Of a stretch of 28,022 nt of DNA, positions 22,462 through 28,022 are shown one piece after another. Made by a program: the position numbers and the translations under genes. Source of the stretch: Cyanobacteria bacterium UBA11153 (lineage in GTDB: Bacteria; Cyanobacteriota; Cyanobacteriia; Cyanobacteriales; Coleofasciculaceae); contig DOIX01000147.1 in NCBI GenBank assembly GCA_003511885.1, forward strand, positions 16,060-44,081, read 5' to 3'. Under the pieces are notes generated by a model. It saw only the letters and a list, made by a program, of their open reading frames with translations. It was not told the origin of the DNA and ran no database searches. Within the stretch, counting starts at the first letter, position 1, and each line of letters begins with the position of its first letter.

Positions 22462-23445
22462 TTATCTGGTAAAATTAAATCGCCAATCCTCTTCTATACT
22501 CCTAGCGACAATTGCACCTTGAGCTACTGCTGTTGCTACACAGGGATCTCTAGGATTTGCAACATCTCCAGCAGCATAAATTTGAGCAATTGATGTGCGG
22601 AGAAATTGATCCGTGTAAATATATCCTGTTTTGTCAAATTGAAGGCAACCAATATTCCCTTCCTTAAAAAGTCTAACTATCTCTTCTGCGTTAGGTGCAA
22701 AGCCAAGTCGAAAACATAGATAGTCAAATACTAATTTAGTTTCTTTGTTTGTTTGATCTGTAAAAACGATCGATTGTTTCTTGTCTATTGTGGATGCAAA
22801 TTTATGGATACTTACTGGTGAGTGTAAGGTTATTTTACCTGCTTCAATTTGTTCATTAATTGCTTTTTGATTCACCTCAAATCCTCGCATTTTGAAGCGA
22901 ACAAATAGATGAATATGTTTGGCAGTATTTGCCAAACGTATTGCTGTTACTAACCCATTGTCACCACCTCCCACCACAGCAACTATCTGTTGATTGACAT
23001 GAGATGCAAGTAGGGGGGTAGCACCTGGATCAAAGCAAACACAATCTGAGGATAAAAGCTGATGACTTCCCTCAATTGATTCGATCATCTCGTATCCCTT
23101 TACTCTTTGTCCTGTAGCAATAACTAAACCTTGGGCTATGATTTCATTGTCTTCAGTCAAAATTCGAAAATTGTCCCCATTCTTAGTGATGTGCTTGATA
23201 TGAGAACCTAATAGTGTAGAAAGATTTTCTGCTTCAATATGTTGGCGAAACTGTTCGGCAATCTCATACCCAGTACGTCCCTGCAATCCCAAATACCATA
23301 CATTTTGAAAGTGACTTAGCTGTTGCAAACCTCCAAGTTGAGGTCTTTCTTCAATGATAATTACAGAAAAACCTAAGTATTTCAACCACAGGGCGCTTGA
23401 CATACCAGCAGGTCCGCCGCCAATAATTGCAATAATTCTATTCAT
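22462..23445 (-). CDS. TrxR-like FAD/NAD(P) oxidoreductase without CxxC
   Basis: A two-dinucleotide-domain flavoprotein of 327 residues, similar in layout to thioredoxin reductase and bacterial ferredoxin-NADP reductases. The FAD site is IIAIIGGGPAGMSSALWL with EERPQLGG, the NAD(P) site IVAVVGGGDNGLVTAIRL, and the C-terminal FAD motif IYAAGDVANPRDP. Between the two domains, where thioredoxin reductase has its CxxC, there is DCVCFDPG, a C-x-C. It is therefore unlikely to be a normal thioredoxin reductase. It could reduce a ferredoxin or a small molecule such as a pterin or arsenical. GGAG lies nine bases before the ATG. It is the last gene of the minus-strand run from the Nudix gene, 119 bases after the QueD-like gene. 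Confidence 0.82.
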   Translation of the reverse strand: MNRIIAIIGGGPAGMSSALWLKYLGFSVIIIEERPQLGGLQQLSHFQNVWYLGLQGRTGYEIAEQFRQHIEAENLSTLLGSHIKHITKNGDNFRILTEDNEIIAQGLVIATGQRVKGYEMIESIEGSHQLLSSDCVCFDPGATPLLASHVNQQIVAVVGGGDNGLVTAIRLANTAKHIHLFVRFKMRGFEVNQKAINEQIEAGKITLHSPVSIHKFASTIDKKQSIVFTDQTNKETKLVFDYLCFRLGFAPNAEEIVRLFKEGNIGCLQFDKTGYIYTDQFLRTSIAQIYAAGDVANPRDPCVATAVAQGAIVARSIEEDWRFNFTR

Positions 23446-23564
23446 TGAAACAACTCCATTTAGATTTTTGTATCATCTTGTTTTTTTAGCCTAGAGGATA
23501 GCACAGATGTACGGAGATAGTTTTGGATAATTTAGATGCCAATGTCAAGGAGTTGATTTGGGTT

Positions 23565-24014
23565 TTATAGCAAAAAAATGCCGGGATTTTTGGTATACAC
23601 ACATTGGCTGGTACAAGTTTCATCAATTCTGACAGCTACCAATCCCGGAATTTTATCTTCTAATTGCTGATAAATCCATTTGGCGATGGCTTCGCTGGTG
23701 GGATTGGCTAAACCTGTAGTTTCATTTAAGTGGTAATGATCCAAATAATTATCCAGGAGGGGTTTGATAAATTGCTTGATATCTTCATAATCCATAATCA
23801 TATCTTGCTTTGCACCAGAATTTATCAATTCATTGCCCGCCACATACACGACACCCCGCCAAGAATGACCGTGCAGTCTGGCACATTTACCGTTATGATT
23901 GGGTAGTTGGTGGGAAGCTTCAAATCTAAATTCTTTGGCGATTATCCAAGTCTCTAAGTTAGATTTAGCCTTGGGAATATCAGATTTTACCTCCTTGTCT
24001 GGATTTGATGTCAC
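23565..24014 (-). CDS. 6-pyruvoyl-tetrahydropterin synthase / QueD family enzyme
   Basis: A pterin enzyme of 149 residues acting on dihydroneopterin triphosphate. Zinc ligands are His35 (FEASHQLP), His48 and His50 (LHGH). The catalytic Cys44 lies in CARLHGH, the C-x3-HGH spacing of QueD rather than the C-x5-HGH of typical PTPS. DHYHLNE and the VRIDETCTSQC segment complete the active site. By motif it would make 6-carboxy-tetrahydropterin, as in queuosine/deazaguanine synthesis, but QueC, QueE and QueF are not here and some C-x3 enzymes have other products. The assigned start is GTG, giving a 20-residue lead before the family core. A strong AAGGAGG lies inside that lead (23992-23998), so the true start may be later. 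It is 70 bases after the DHPS-like gene. Confidence 0.88.
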   Translation of the reverse strand: MTSNPDKEVKSDIPKAKSNLETWIIAKEFRFEASHQLPNHNGKCARLHGHSWRGVVYVAGNELINSGAKQDMIMDYEDIKQFIKPLLDNYLDHYHLNETTGLANPTSEAIAKWIYQQLEDKIPGLVAVRIDETCTSQCVYTKNPGIFLL

Positions 24015-24084
24015 GGCGATTGATGGGGATTAATTTTCCGGTGAGGACTTAAGGATATATAATGAAATCTAAATTAGTTTGGCT

Positions 24085-24972
24085 TTAAAAAATCTGAAGA
24101 GTATCTAAAACTGCTTTAATTTTAGGCACTTCATGAGTCCGAAATAAATCAGTTTTACCTAATGCAGCTAAGACAGCAAAAAAAGGTTCGGCACTTCTGA
24201 CTTCTTCGCCAAAACATTCAAAGGCATGGGGGAGGGCATGGCAGACAGGAAAGCCTAGCTTCCTGAGACGAAAGGTATTTAAAAAGGTTTTCATTTGATA
24301 GCTAATCCGCTGGGAACTATCTTGGAGGTTTTTGTAATAAAAACCTAATCCAGCATCGACAAATATTTTGCGTACTCCTAATTTAGTGGCTATTTCTATT
24401 TCTCTGGCAAAATAATCGTACATAAGGTTGGTGGGATCTTTGCCAAAGGTAAAGTCATCAACTTCTCTGACATTTTTTCCTTGCACGTAGCAGATAATTA
24501 CCCCCGCATCAAATTCGGATACGAGTTGATAAATTTCTTCGTTATCTTGGGAACCAGTTAAGTTGATGATATTTGCCCCTACTCGCAAACATTCTTTAGC
24601 GACTTCAGGGTAATAGGTTTCAATTGAAGTTAAAACTCCTTCTTGATGGAGGGCTGCTAAGACGGGCAAGATTTTACTTTTTTGTCTGACATCTTCTACT
24701 CTTTCGGCGTTTGGTAAGGTAGATTCAGCGCCAATATCTACCAAATCTGCCCCTTGTGCTTTTAAAGTTATCCCGCGACGAATGGCTGTTTCTGCACTTA
24801 AACAGACACTTTCTCTGTACCAAGAATCGCTGGAAAGATTAACTACTCCTAAAATTGCTGGTTGAGAATTAAAGTGGAAATCTTTATTGCCAATGGTGAA
24901 TTCTTCGACTTTGGCGTTTAGGGCATCCTTGTATTCTTCGTGAATTTGGTAGAGATGTTCGAGGGTAAGCAT
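24085..24972 (-). CDS. divergent dihydropteroate synthase-like protein
   Basis: A TIM-barrel pterin-binding protein of 295 residues, clearly related to DHPS (FolP) but altered. Kept: N-terminal motif ILGVVNLSSDSW (Asn45, equivalent to E. coli Asn22), DIGAEST at 79-85, IIN with Asn137, Asp206 in VDAGLGF, and Arg278/His280 in LFRTHEV. Changed: DTY of the pterin site is ETY (Glu118), DPG is DAG, IND is INL, and the SRK loop with the key Lys221 is VCHALPHAF with no Lys. These changes argue against ordinary folate synthesis and for a different pterin substrate or nucleophile. The 35-residue N-terminal lead is also unlike FolP. AGGA lies nine bases before the ATG. It sits between the SDR (89 bases) and QueD-like (70 bases) genes. 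Confidence 0.85.
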   Translation of the reverse strand: MLTLEHLYQIHEEYKDALNAKVEEFTIGNKDFHFNSQPAILGVVNLSSDSWYRESVCLSAETAIRRGITLKAQGADLVDIGAESTLPNAERVEDVRQKSKILPVLAALHQEGVLTSIETYYPEVAKECLRVGANIINLTGSQDNEEIYQLVSEFDAGVIICYVQGKNVREVDDFTFGKDPTNLMYDYFAREIEIATKLGVRKIFVDAGLGFYYKNLQDSSQRISYQMKTFLNTFRLRKLGFPVCHALPHAFECFGEEVRSAEPFFAVLAALGKTDLFRTHEVPKIKAVLDTLQIF

Positions 24973-25061
24973 GTTTGAGTATCCTGAAATAGGGCAGGGG
25001 GGAAGAAAGTTTTGAGTTTTTAATTAAAACTCGTCTAATCAATTAGAATTGCCAGCAAAGA

Positions 25062-25793
25062 CTATAAACTCCAACCTCCCGAAACTTCTAATACTTGTCC
25101 AGTAATATAATCAGCATCGGGACTGATAAAAAACCAAGCAGCGCGGGCAATTTCTGATAAACTTGCGGGACGTTGGGCTGGTAATTCAGGCAGAGGATGG
25201 GGGAAATTGGGATCGTATTCAAAGGAATTTTCTGCTATACCTGGAGAAACTATATTAGCAGTGATTTTATCCTTTACTAGTTCTTTAGCTAGAGACTTAG
25301 TATAGATGATGATGCCAGTTTTTGCCACTATATAAGCTGTATTTGTGTTACGGGCAATTAAATTATGGGCACTAGCACAAGCAAAATTAACAATTCGCCC
25401 CCAACCTGATGCTTTCAGATAAGGGATTGCCGCTTGAGTAACATAGAAAGTGGAATTAAGATTAGAATCAATCACGCCCAACCATTCTTCCGTAGATATT
25501 TGACTAGTAGGTTTTCCCAAATAGTTACCCACATTATTGACGACAACAGATAAACCTCCCAATTGGTTAGCAGCATTTTCCACCAAGGATTTGGCTTGAT
25601 GGGAATTAGTAACATCAGCTTGGATTGCGATCGCGTTTACTCCCATCGTAGCAGCTTCTTCACAAGCTTGATGGGCGGCTGCGGCACTCCGATTATAGTG
25701 AAATGCCACATCAAATCCCCGCTCGGCTAAGTCAAGGGCAATCGCCCTGCCAATTCCTGCCGCAGAGCCAGTTACGAGGGCTTTTTTTACCAT
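25062..25793 (-). CDS. short-chain dehydrogenase, pteridine-reductase-like
   Basis: A classical SDR of 243 residues. The NAD(P) motif is TGSAAGIGRAI and the NNVG motif follows. The active site is SAHNLIARNTNTAYIVAK, with Tyr and Lys in Y-x3-K, and the C-terminus ends DYITGQVLEVSGGWSL. The segment FHYNRSAAAAHQACEEAA closely recalls the HYHRSAAEANAL stretch of trypanosomatid pteridine reductase PTR1, where the Arg selects NADPH. PTR1's TGxxxRxG variant is absent. A pterin or dihydropterin reductase role fits the neighbours, while a FabG-like role cannot be excluded. It starts 11 bases after the Nudix stop, so the two are probably co-transcribed. Confidence 0.85.
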   Translation of the reverse strand: MVKKALVTGSAAGIGRAIALDLAERGFDVAFHYNRSAAAAHQACEEAATMGVNAIAIQADVTNSHQAKSLVENAANQLGGLSVVVNNVGNYLGKPTSQISTEEWLGVIDSNLNSTFYVTQAAIPYLKASGWGRIVNFACASAHNLIARNTNTAYIVAKTGIIIYTKSLAKELVKDKITANIVSPGIAENSFEYDPNFPHPLPELPAQRPASLSEIARAAWFFISPDADYITGQVLEVSGGWSL

Positions 25794-25804
25794 TATTTTT
25801 CCGC

Positions 25805-26272
25805 TTAATTACAATATAAACGATCTATTTTCTTGTCCCGATAATCTTCAATCAAAATCCGAGTATAGGTATTAAGGGGATATTTTAGTCCCTGTTGGGG
25901 CGTAACCCATGCCCATTCCTCAATTTCTTCATTCGGTGTAATCGTTTCACTGGCAGAGAAGGCATAATAATTGATCATAATAAAATGGGCTTCGCGCATA
26001 AACTGAGAATCGATTACAGCTTCTTGGATTAACCCAAAACGGACATTAGTCAGTGCTAAACCAACTTCTTCTTGAAACTCTCGAATTAGAGCAGCTTCGA
26101 GAGTTTCTCCCCATTCTACCTTACCTCCAGGTACGCCCCATGTGCCTTTCCATTTTGTGGTTTTGACAATTAAGATTCTTTCGCTAGAGCTAACCACAAG
26201 TGCCCCGACAGTAGTTAAAGGAAACTGCTTATTTTGGGAGACTTGTGGGATGATGATTTGGTCTTGTATCAC
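25805..26272 (-). CDS. Nudix hydrolase
   Basis: A 155-residue Nudix-fold pyrophosphohydrolase. The Nudix box is complete: GKVEWGETLEAALIREFQEE followed by VGL (G-x5-E-x7-REFQEEVGL). The box is preceded by KGTWGVPGG and followed by EEIEEWAWVTPQQ, which is typical. The substrate cannot be read from sequence. Given the pterin genes next to it, removal of pyrophosphate from dihydroneopterin triphosphate is a reasonable candidate. The start is GTG with no strong ribosome-binding site. A TTGACA-18-TAAATT promoter ends about 30 bases upstream. It appears to be the first gene of Nudix-SDR-DHPS-QueD-FAD oxidoreductase. Confidence 0.88.
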   Translation of the reverse strand: MIQDQIIIPQVSQNKQFPLTTVGALVVSSSERILIVKTTKWKGTWGVPGGKVEWGETLEAALIREFQEEVGLALTNVRFGLIQEAVIDSQFMREAHFIMINYYAFSASETITPNEEIEEWAWVTPQQGLKYPLNTYTRILIEDYRDKKIDRLYCN

Positions 26273-26301
26273 TTTGTTACTGTTAATGGCAAAGTCTGTC
26301 T

Positions 26302-26331
26302 AATTTATCATCATCCAGTTAAACCTGTCAA
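26302..26331 (-). promoter_or_regulatory. possible promoter of the Nudix-SDR-DHPS-QueD-FAD run
   Basis: On the minus strand TTGACA (26331-26326), an 18-base spacer and TAAATT (26307-26302) lie just upstream of the Nudix GTG. The predicted start leaves a leader of about 20 bases. This would make the pterin genes a unit separate from arsM. Confidence 0.4.
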
Positions 26332-26390
26332 ACCACAGCTAAATGACTAGACAAATGGGCAGTTAAATTGCGTATTGACTCTTGTCACCA

Positions 26391-26417
26391 AGCTCTTACC
26401 TCTTACCTCCTACCTGT
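26391..26417. repeat. short tandem repeat downstream of arsM
   Basis: CTCTTACCTCTTACCTCCTA-type repeat in the arsM-Nudix gap. The rest of the gap (26273-26453) holds the promoter described above. Confidence 0.55.
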
Positions 26418-26453
26418 AATTTTCCGATCGCAGCCATTAGCAGTACAGCTTAA

Positions 26454-27452
26454 CTAACAACATCCTCCACCTGTATAGTGCCAAGTTGAATCAGTAATTA
26501 AAATATCTTCTGGTTTCGATAATGCTAGCTTTCCAGCAGTTTTATCGCAAACTGCGGCTGGTACTCCCCGTTGAAGCACATGTCCAACCCCATCATCAAA
26601 AATTCCATCTTTACCCATATAAATTGCCGTCTTACCTGTAAAAATGCAAACCCCATCATCAGGAATTGGCACTTTAAAAGATACAGAATCCAAACTCTCT
26701 AATAATAACGATTGTTCCAAACAATATGTTTGACAATCCAACAATCGATAAGGACGACGTGCCCGAATTTCAATCTGTCCAAAACCAACATTAACTAAAT
26801 GCTGAGTATATTCCTCATAAGTAAGTGCCCCCGATAAACACATCGCCCTTAATCGTTCATCTTCCTGCAAATGAAGAGGAATGGGACGAGTAGCAATAGG
26901 ATCGCTCATAATCAAACGTCCGCCTACCTTTAATACCCGATAAGCTTCTTTTAATGCCTTAATTAAATCTTCTGGTTCAAAGATATTAAATAAGCAATTT
27001 TGTGCCACCACATCTACCGATGAATCTGGCACAGGTAAATTAAAAGCATCCCCATCTCGAATATCGACAAAACTGCGATCGAACCAAAGATTGTCTCCCG
27101 CCGCAATATCCAAATTACGACTAGCCGCCTTCCGCATTTCACTAACAGGATCGACAGCAATTACACCACCAGGATGACGAGAAAAATAAGCAAACTGTAA
27201 AGCTTCCAAACCACCACCAACACCCACATATAATACCCTAGGCTGATTAATCAATTCAGCCGGATGGACAGTAGTACCGCAACCATAATTCATTTCCTGC
27301 ATTTGGGGAGGAATTTTTAGTCCAGGTAACTGCATCGGACTACTTTGGACGCAACACAAGCCCACTTCTGGGGTTTGGGCAACTTCACTGTAGAATTGGG
27401 CTGTTGTTTCTAAATAACTCATGGGCATCACAAACTCGATAAGTGGTTCCAT
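26454..27452 (-). CDS. arsM: arsenite S-adenosylmethionine methyltransferase ArsM
   Basis: Methylates As(III), the first step toward volatile methylarsines or arsenosugars. 332 residues. SAM motif VLYVGVGGGLEAL at 73-85 with AVDPV. The three catalytic cysteines of ArsM enzymes appear as Cys58 (NYGCGTTVH), Cys153 (AQNCLFNIF) and Cys205 (AMCLSGALTYEEY). An N-terminal Cys33-Cys34 pair (GLCCVQSSP) and a C-terminal GGGCC are further arsenic-binding candidates. The C-terminal domain seen in the cyanobacterial arsenosugar-type ArsM is present. The ATG at 27452 overlaps a 16-base palindrome containing TATAAT, so translation may really begin at Met9 or Met11 (MSYLETTAQFY). Nudix follows after 181 bases. 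Confidence 0.93.
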   Translation of the reverse strand: MEPLIEFVMPMSYLETTAQFYSEVAQTPEVGLCCVQSSPMQLPGLKIPPQMQEMNYGCGTTVHPAELINQPRVLYVGVGGGLEALQFAYFSRHPGGVIAVDPVSEMRKAASRNLDIAAGDNLWFDRSFVDIRDGDAFNLPVPDSSVDVVAQNCLFNIFEPEDLIKALKEAYRVLKVGGRLIMSDPIATRPIPLHLQEDERLRAMCLSGALTYEEYTQHLVNVGFGQIEIRARRPYRLLDCQTYCLEQSLLLESLDSVSFKVPIPDDGVCIFTGKTAIYMGKDGIFDDGVGHVLQRGVPAAVCDKTAGKLALSKPEDILITDSTWHYTGGGCC

Positions 27453-27466
27453 TATTATATAATAAT
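27451..27466. promoter_or_regulatory. AT palindrome at the arsM start
   Basis: ATTATTATATAATAAT is a perfect 16-base palindrome that includes the first base pairs of the assigned ATG and, on the minus strand, a perfect TATAAT. No good -35 box was found at 16-18 bases. It may be the -10 region and operator of arsM. Confidence 0.35.
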
Positions 27467-27651
27467 CCTATTTAATTTGCAGAAATTGATATTCAGATTG
27501 TCCAAATTTCTTCAAGAAAACAGAATTACGATCGTTCACAAATAATTGAGGATTATCCTCTTGGCTTCTATGGATAATTTAGCATCTCTTCATCATTAAA
27601 CAGATGCTAAATGAGTTATCGCTGAGAATTAGCTTAAAGGCTAATTATAGC

Positions 27652-27729
27652 AATGGATAGTTGATACTTGACAGTTACTCAGATTACCCGACTGTCCATT
27701 GTCCGCTGTCCATTGTCAAGTGTCAACAG
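27652..27729. repeat. opposed short tandem repeats
   Basis: TGGATAGTTGATACTTGACA at the left and CTGTCCATTGTC / CATTGTCAAGTGTCAACAG units at the right, the TTGACAG/TGGACAA family in opposite orientations. Could fold as a long imperfect hairpin. Confidence 0.6.
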
Positions 27730-27738
27730 TTTATAGCT

Positions 27739-27826
27739 AGGACTTACACAGTCACGCTACCAATAGTGGATGGTGCGTTAGCTTGAGCATAACGCACCCT
27801 ACAGATAGATGGTTGGCGTAAGTCTT
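27739..27826. mobile_element. MITE-like element with AGGACTTAC ends
   Basis: The left end AGGACTTAC and right end GTAAGTCTT pair at 8 of 9 positions. Inside is a hairpin GGTGCGTTA...TAACGCACC (27771-27799), related to those at 2722 and 7151. About 88 bp, non-coding. Confidence 0.5.
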
Positions 27827-27879
27827 GTTTATGTTAAGCAATAAATTCCCCTTGGGTAGTCATTTTCATAGTCAAAAAT

Positions 27880-27933
27880 GGACATCTCCAAAAAATAATC
27901 TCAAACCCTTACCCTGTCTAAAGGAAAACCTAG
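27880..27933. mobile_element. partial copy of the GGACATCTCC element
   Basis: Begins GGACATCTCCAAAAAATAAT and shares an identical run of about 24 bases with the reverse complement of 2251-2318. The right end is not recognised and may lie near or beyond the window end. Confidence 0.5.
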
Positions 27934-27974
27934 TTTCTGAAGGGAGCATCCCAATGAAGGCAAAGATATAGCGA

Positions 27975-28008
27975 GGGACTAGAGGCTAGGGGCTAGGGGC
28001 TAGGGAAG
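27975..28008. repeat. short tandem repeat (GGGGCTA)
   Basis: About four units of AGGGGCTAGGGGCTAGGG type close to the window end. Confidence 0.65.
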
Positions 28009-28022
28009 AAAACTGTAAAATC

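Larger units (their letters stand above)
27453..28022. other. non-coding stretch upstream of arsM
   Basis: 570 bases to the window end with no gene. Near arsM are dyads AGAAATT-N17-AATTTCT (27481-27511) and TTTCTT-C-AAGAAA (27507-27519), possibly regulatory. Further out are short tandem repeats at 27652-27729, a MITE-like element at 27739-27826, part of another element at 27880-27933, and GGGGCTAG repeats at 27975-28008. Confidence 0.5.

Noticed and set aside
22462..23445. Assignment as thioredoxin reductase
   Set aside because: The CxxC redox site is replaced by C-x-C.
23520..23564. TTGACA promoter upstream of the FAD oxidoreductase gene
   Set aside because: TTGACA is present on the minus strand but no acceptable -10 box lies 16-18 bases downstream.
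24085..24972. Ordinary folate-pathway FolP
   Set aside because: SRK loop lysine and DTY aspartate are absent; neighbours are not a standard folate operon beyond folK.

Overview
The window reads as a low-GC filamentous cyanobacterium, probably Oscillatoriales or Nostocales. I can see more than a dozen copies of the HIP1 octamer GCGATCGC, where about 0.4 would be expected by chance in 28 kb. Other pointers are heptamer-type short tandem repeats between genes, a PEP-CTERM-like exported protein, a stand-alone PilT, a zinc-ribbon Ser/Thr kinase and cyanobacterial-type ArsC, ArsS and ArsM. The species cannot be fixed from the sequence alone. No tRNA, rRNA, CRISPR array or intact transposase gene was seen.

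Layout. 1-5.1 kb: a Ser/Thr kinase with a beta-helix C-terminus and an HTH-NACHT NTPase, both on the minus strand and separated by mobile-element debris. 5.1-9.1 kb: a long non-coding stretch with a terminator, an exported PEP-CTERM-like protein, a small membrane protein and pilT. 9.4-14.3 kb (minus strand): arsS, an ArsR-type regulator, then pstS-pstC-pstA-pstB. 14.8-16.6 kb: a divergent pair, an exported protein of unknown function and an LCM-type methyltransferase. 17.3-20.5 kb (minus): a compact arsenic operon, arsR-arsI-acr3-(membrane hydrolase-like)-arsC. 20.7-22.4 kb (plus): folK and an EgtD-like methyltransferase. 22.5-27.5 kb (minus): arsM, then Nudix, SDR, DHPS-like, QueD/PTPS-like and FAD oxidoreductase genes.

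How it fits together. ArsC reduces arsenate, ACR3 exports arsenite, ArsM methylates it, ArsS belongs to the radical-SAM family tied to arsenosugar synthesis, and ArsI cleaves C-As bonds. The window therefore carries both making and breaking of organoarsenicals. A Pst phosphate transporter sits directly behind an ArsR gene with a good dyad operator upstream, so arsenic probably influences phosphate uptake. The second ArsR gene has a TTGACA-17-AATAAT promoter overlapped by a TATTTC-N10-GAAATA dyad, and the same dyad recurs just before arsI.

The most unusual part is 20.7-27.5 kb. Pterin-type enzymes (HPPK, a DHPS paralogue missing canonical active-site residues, a QueD/PTPS-type enzyme, a pteridine-reductase-like SDR and a Nudix hydrolase) lie with an EgtD-like methyltransferase lacking the histidine-selecting Glu, a TrxR-like flavoprotein lacking CxxC, and arsM. 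I infer an undescribed pathway to a modified pterin, possibly linked to arsenic. The enzymes are seen, the link is a hypothesis.

The non-coding DNA holds several families of small inverted-repeat elements (two copies of one at 2059-2244 and 9131-9296) and many short tandem repeats, some of which have invaded coding sequence, notably the kinase catalytic loop.
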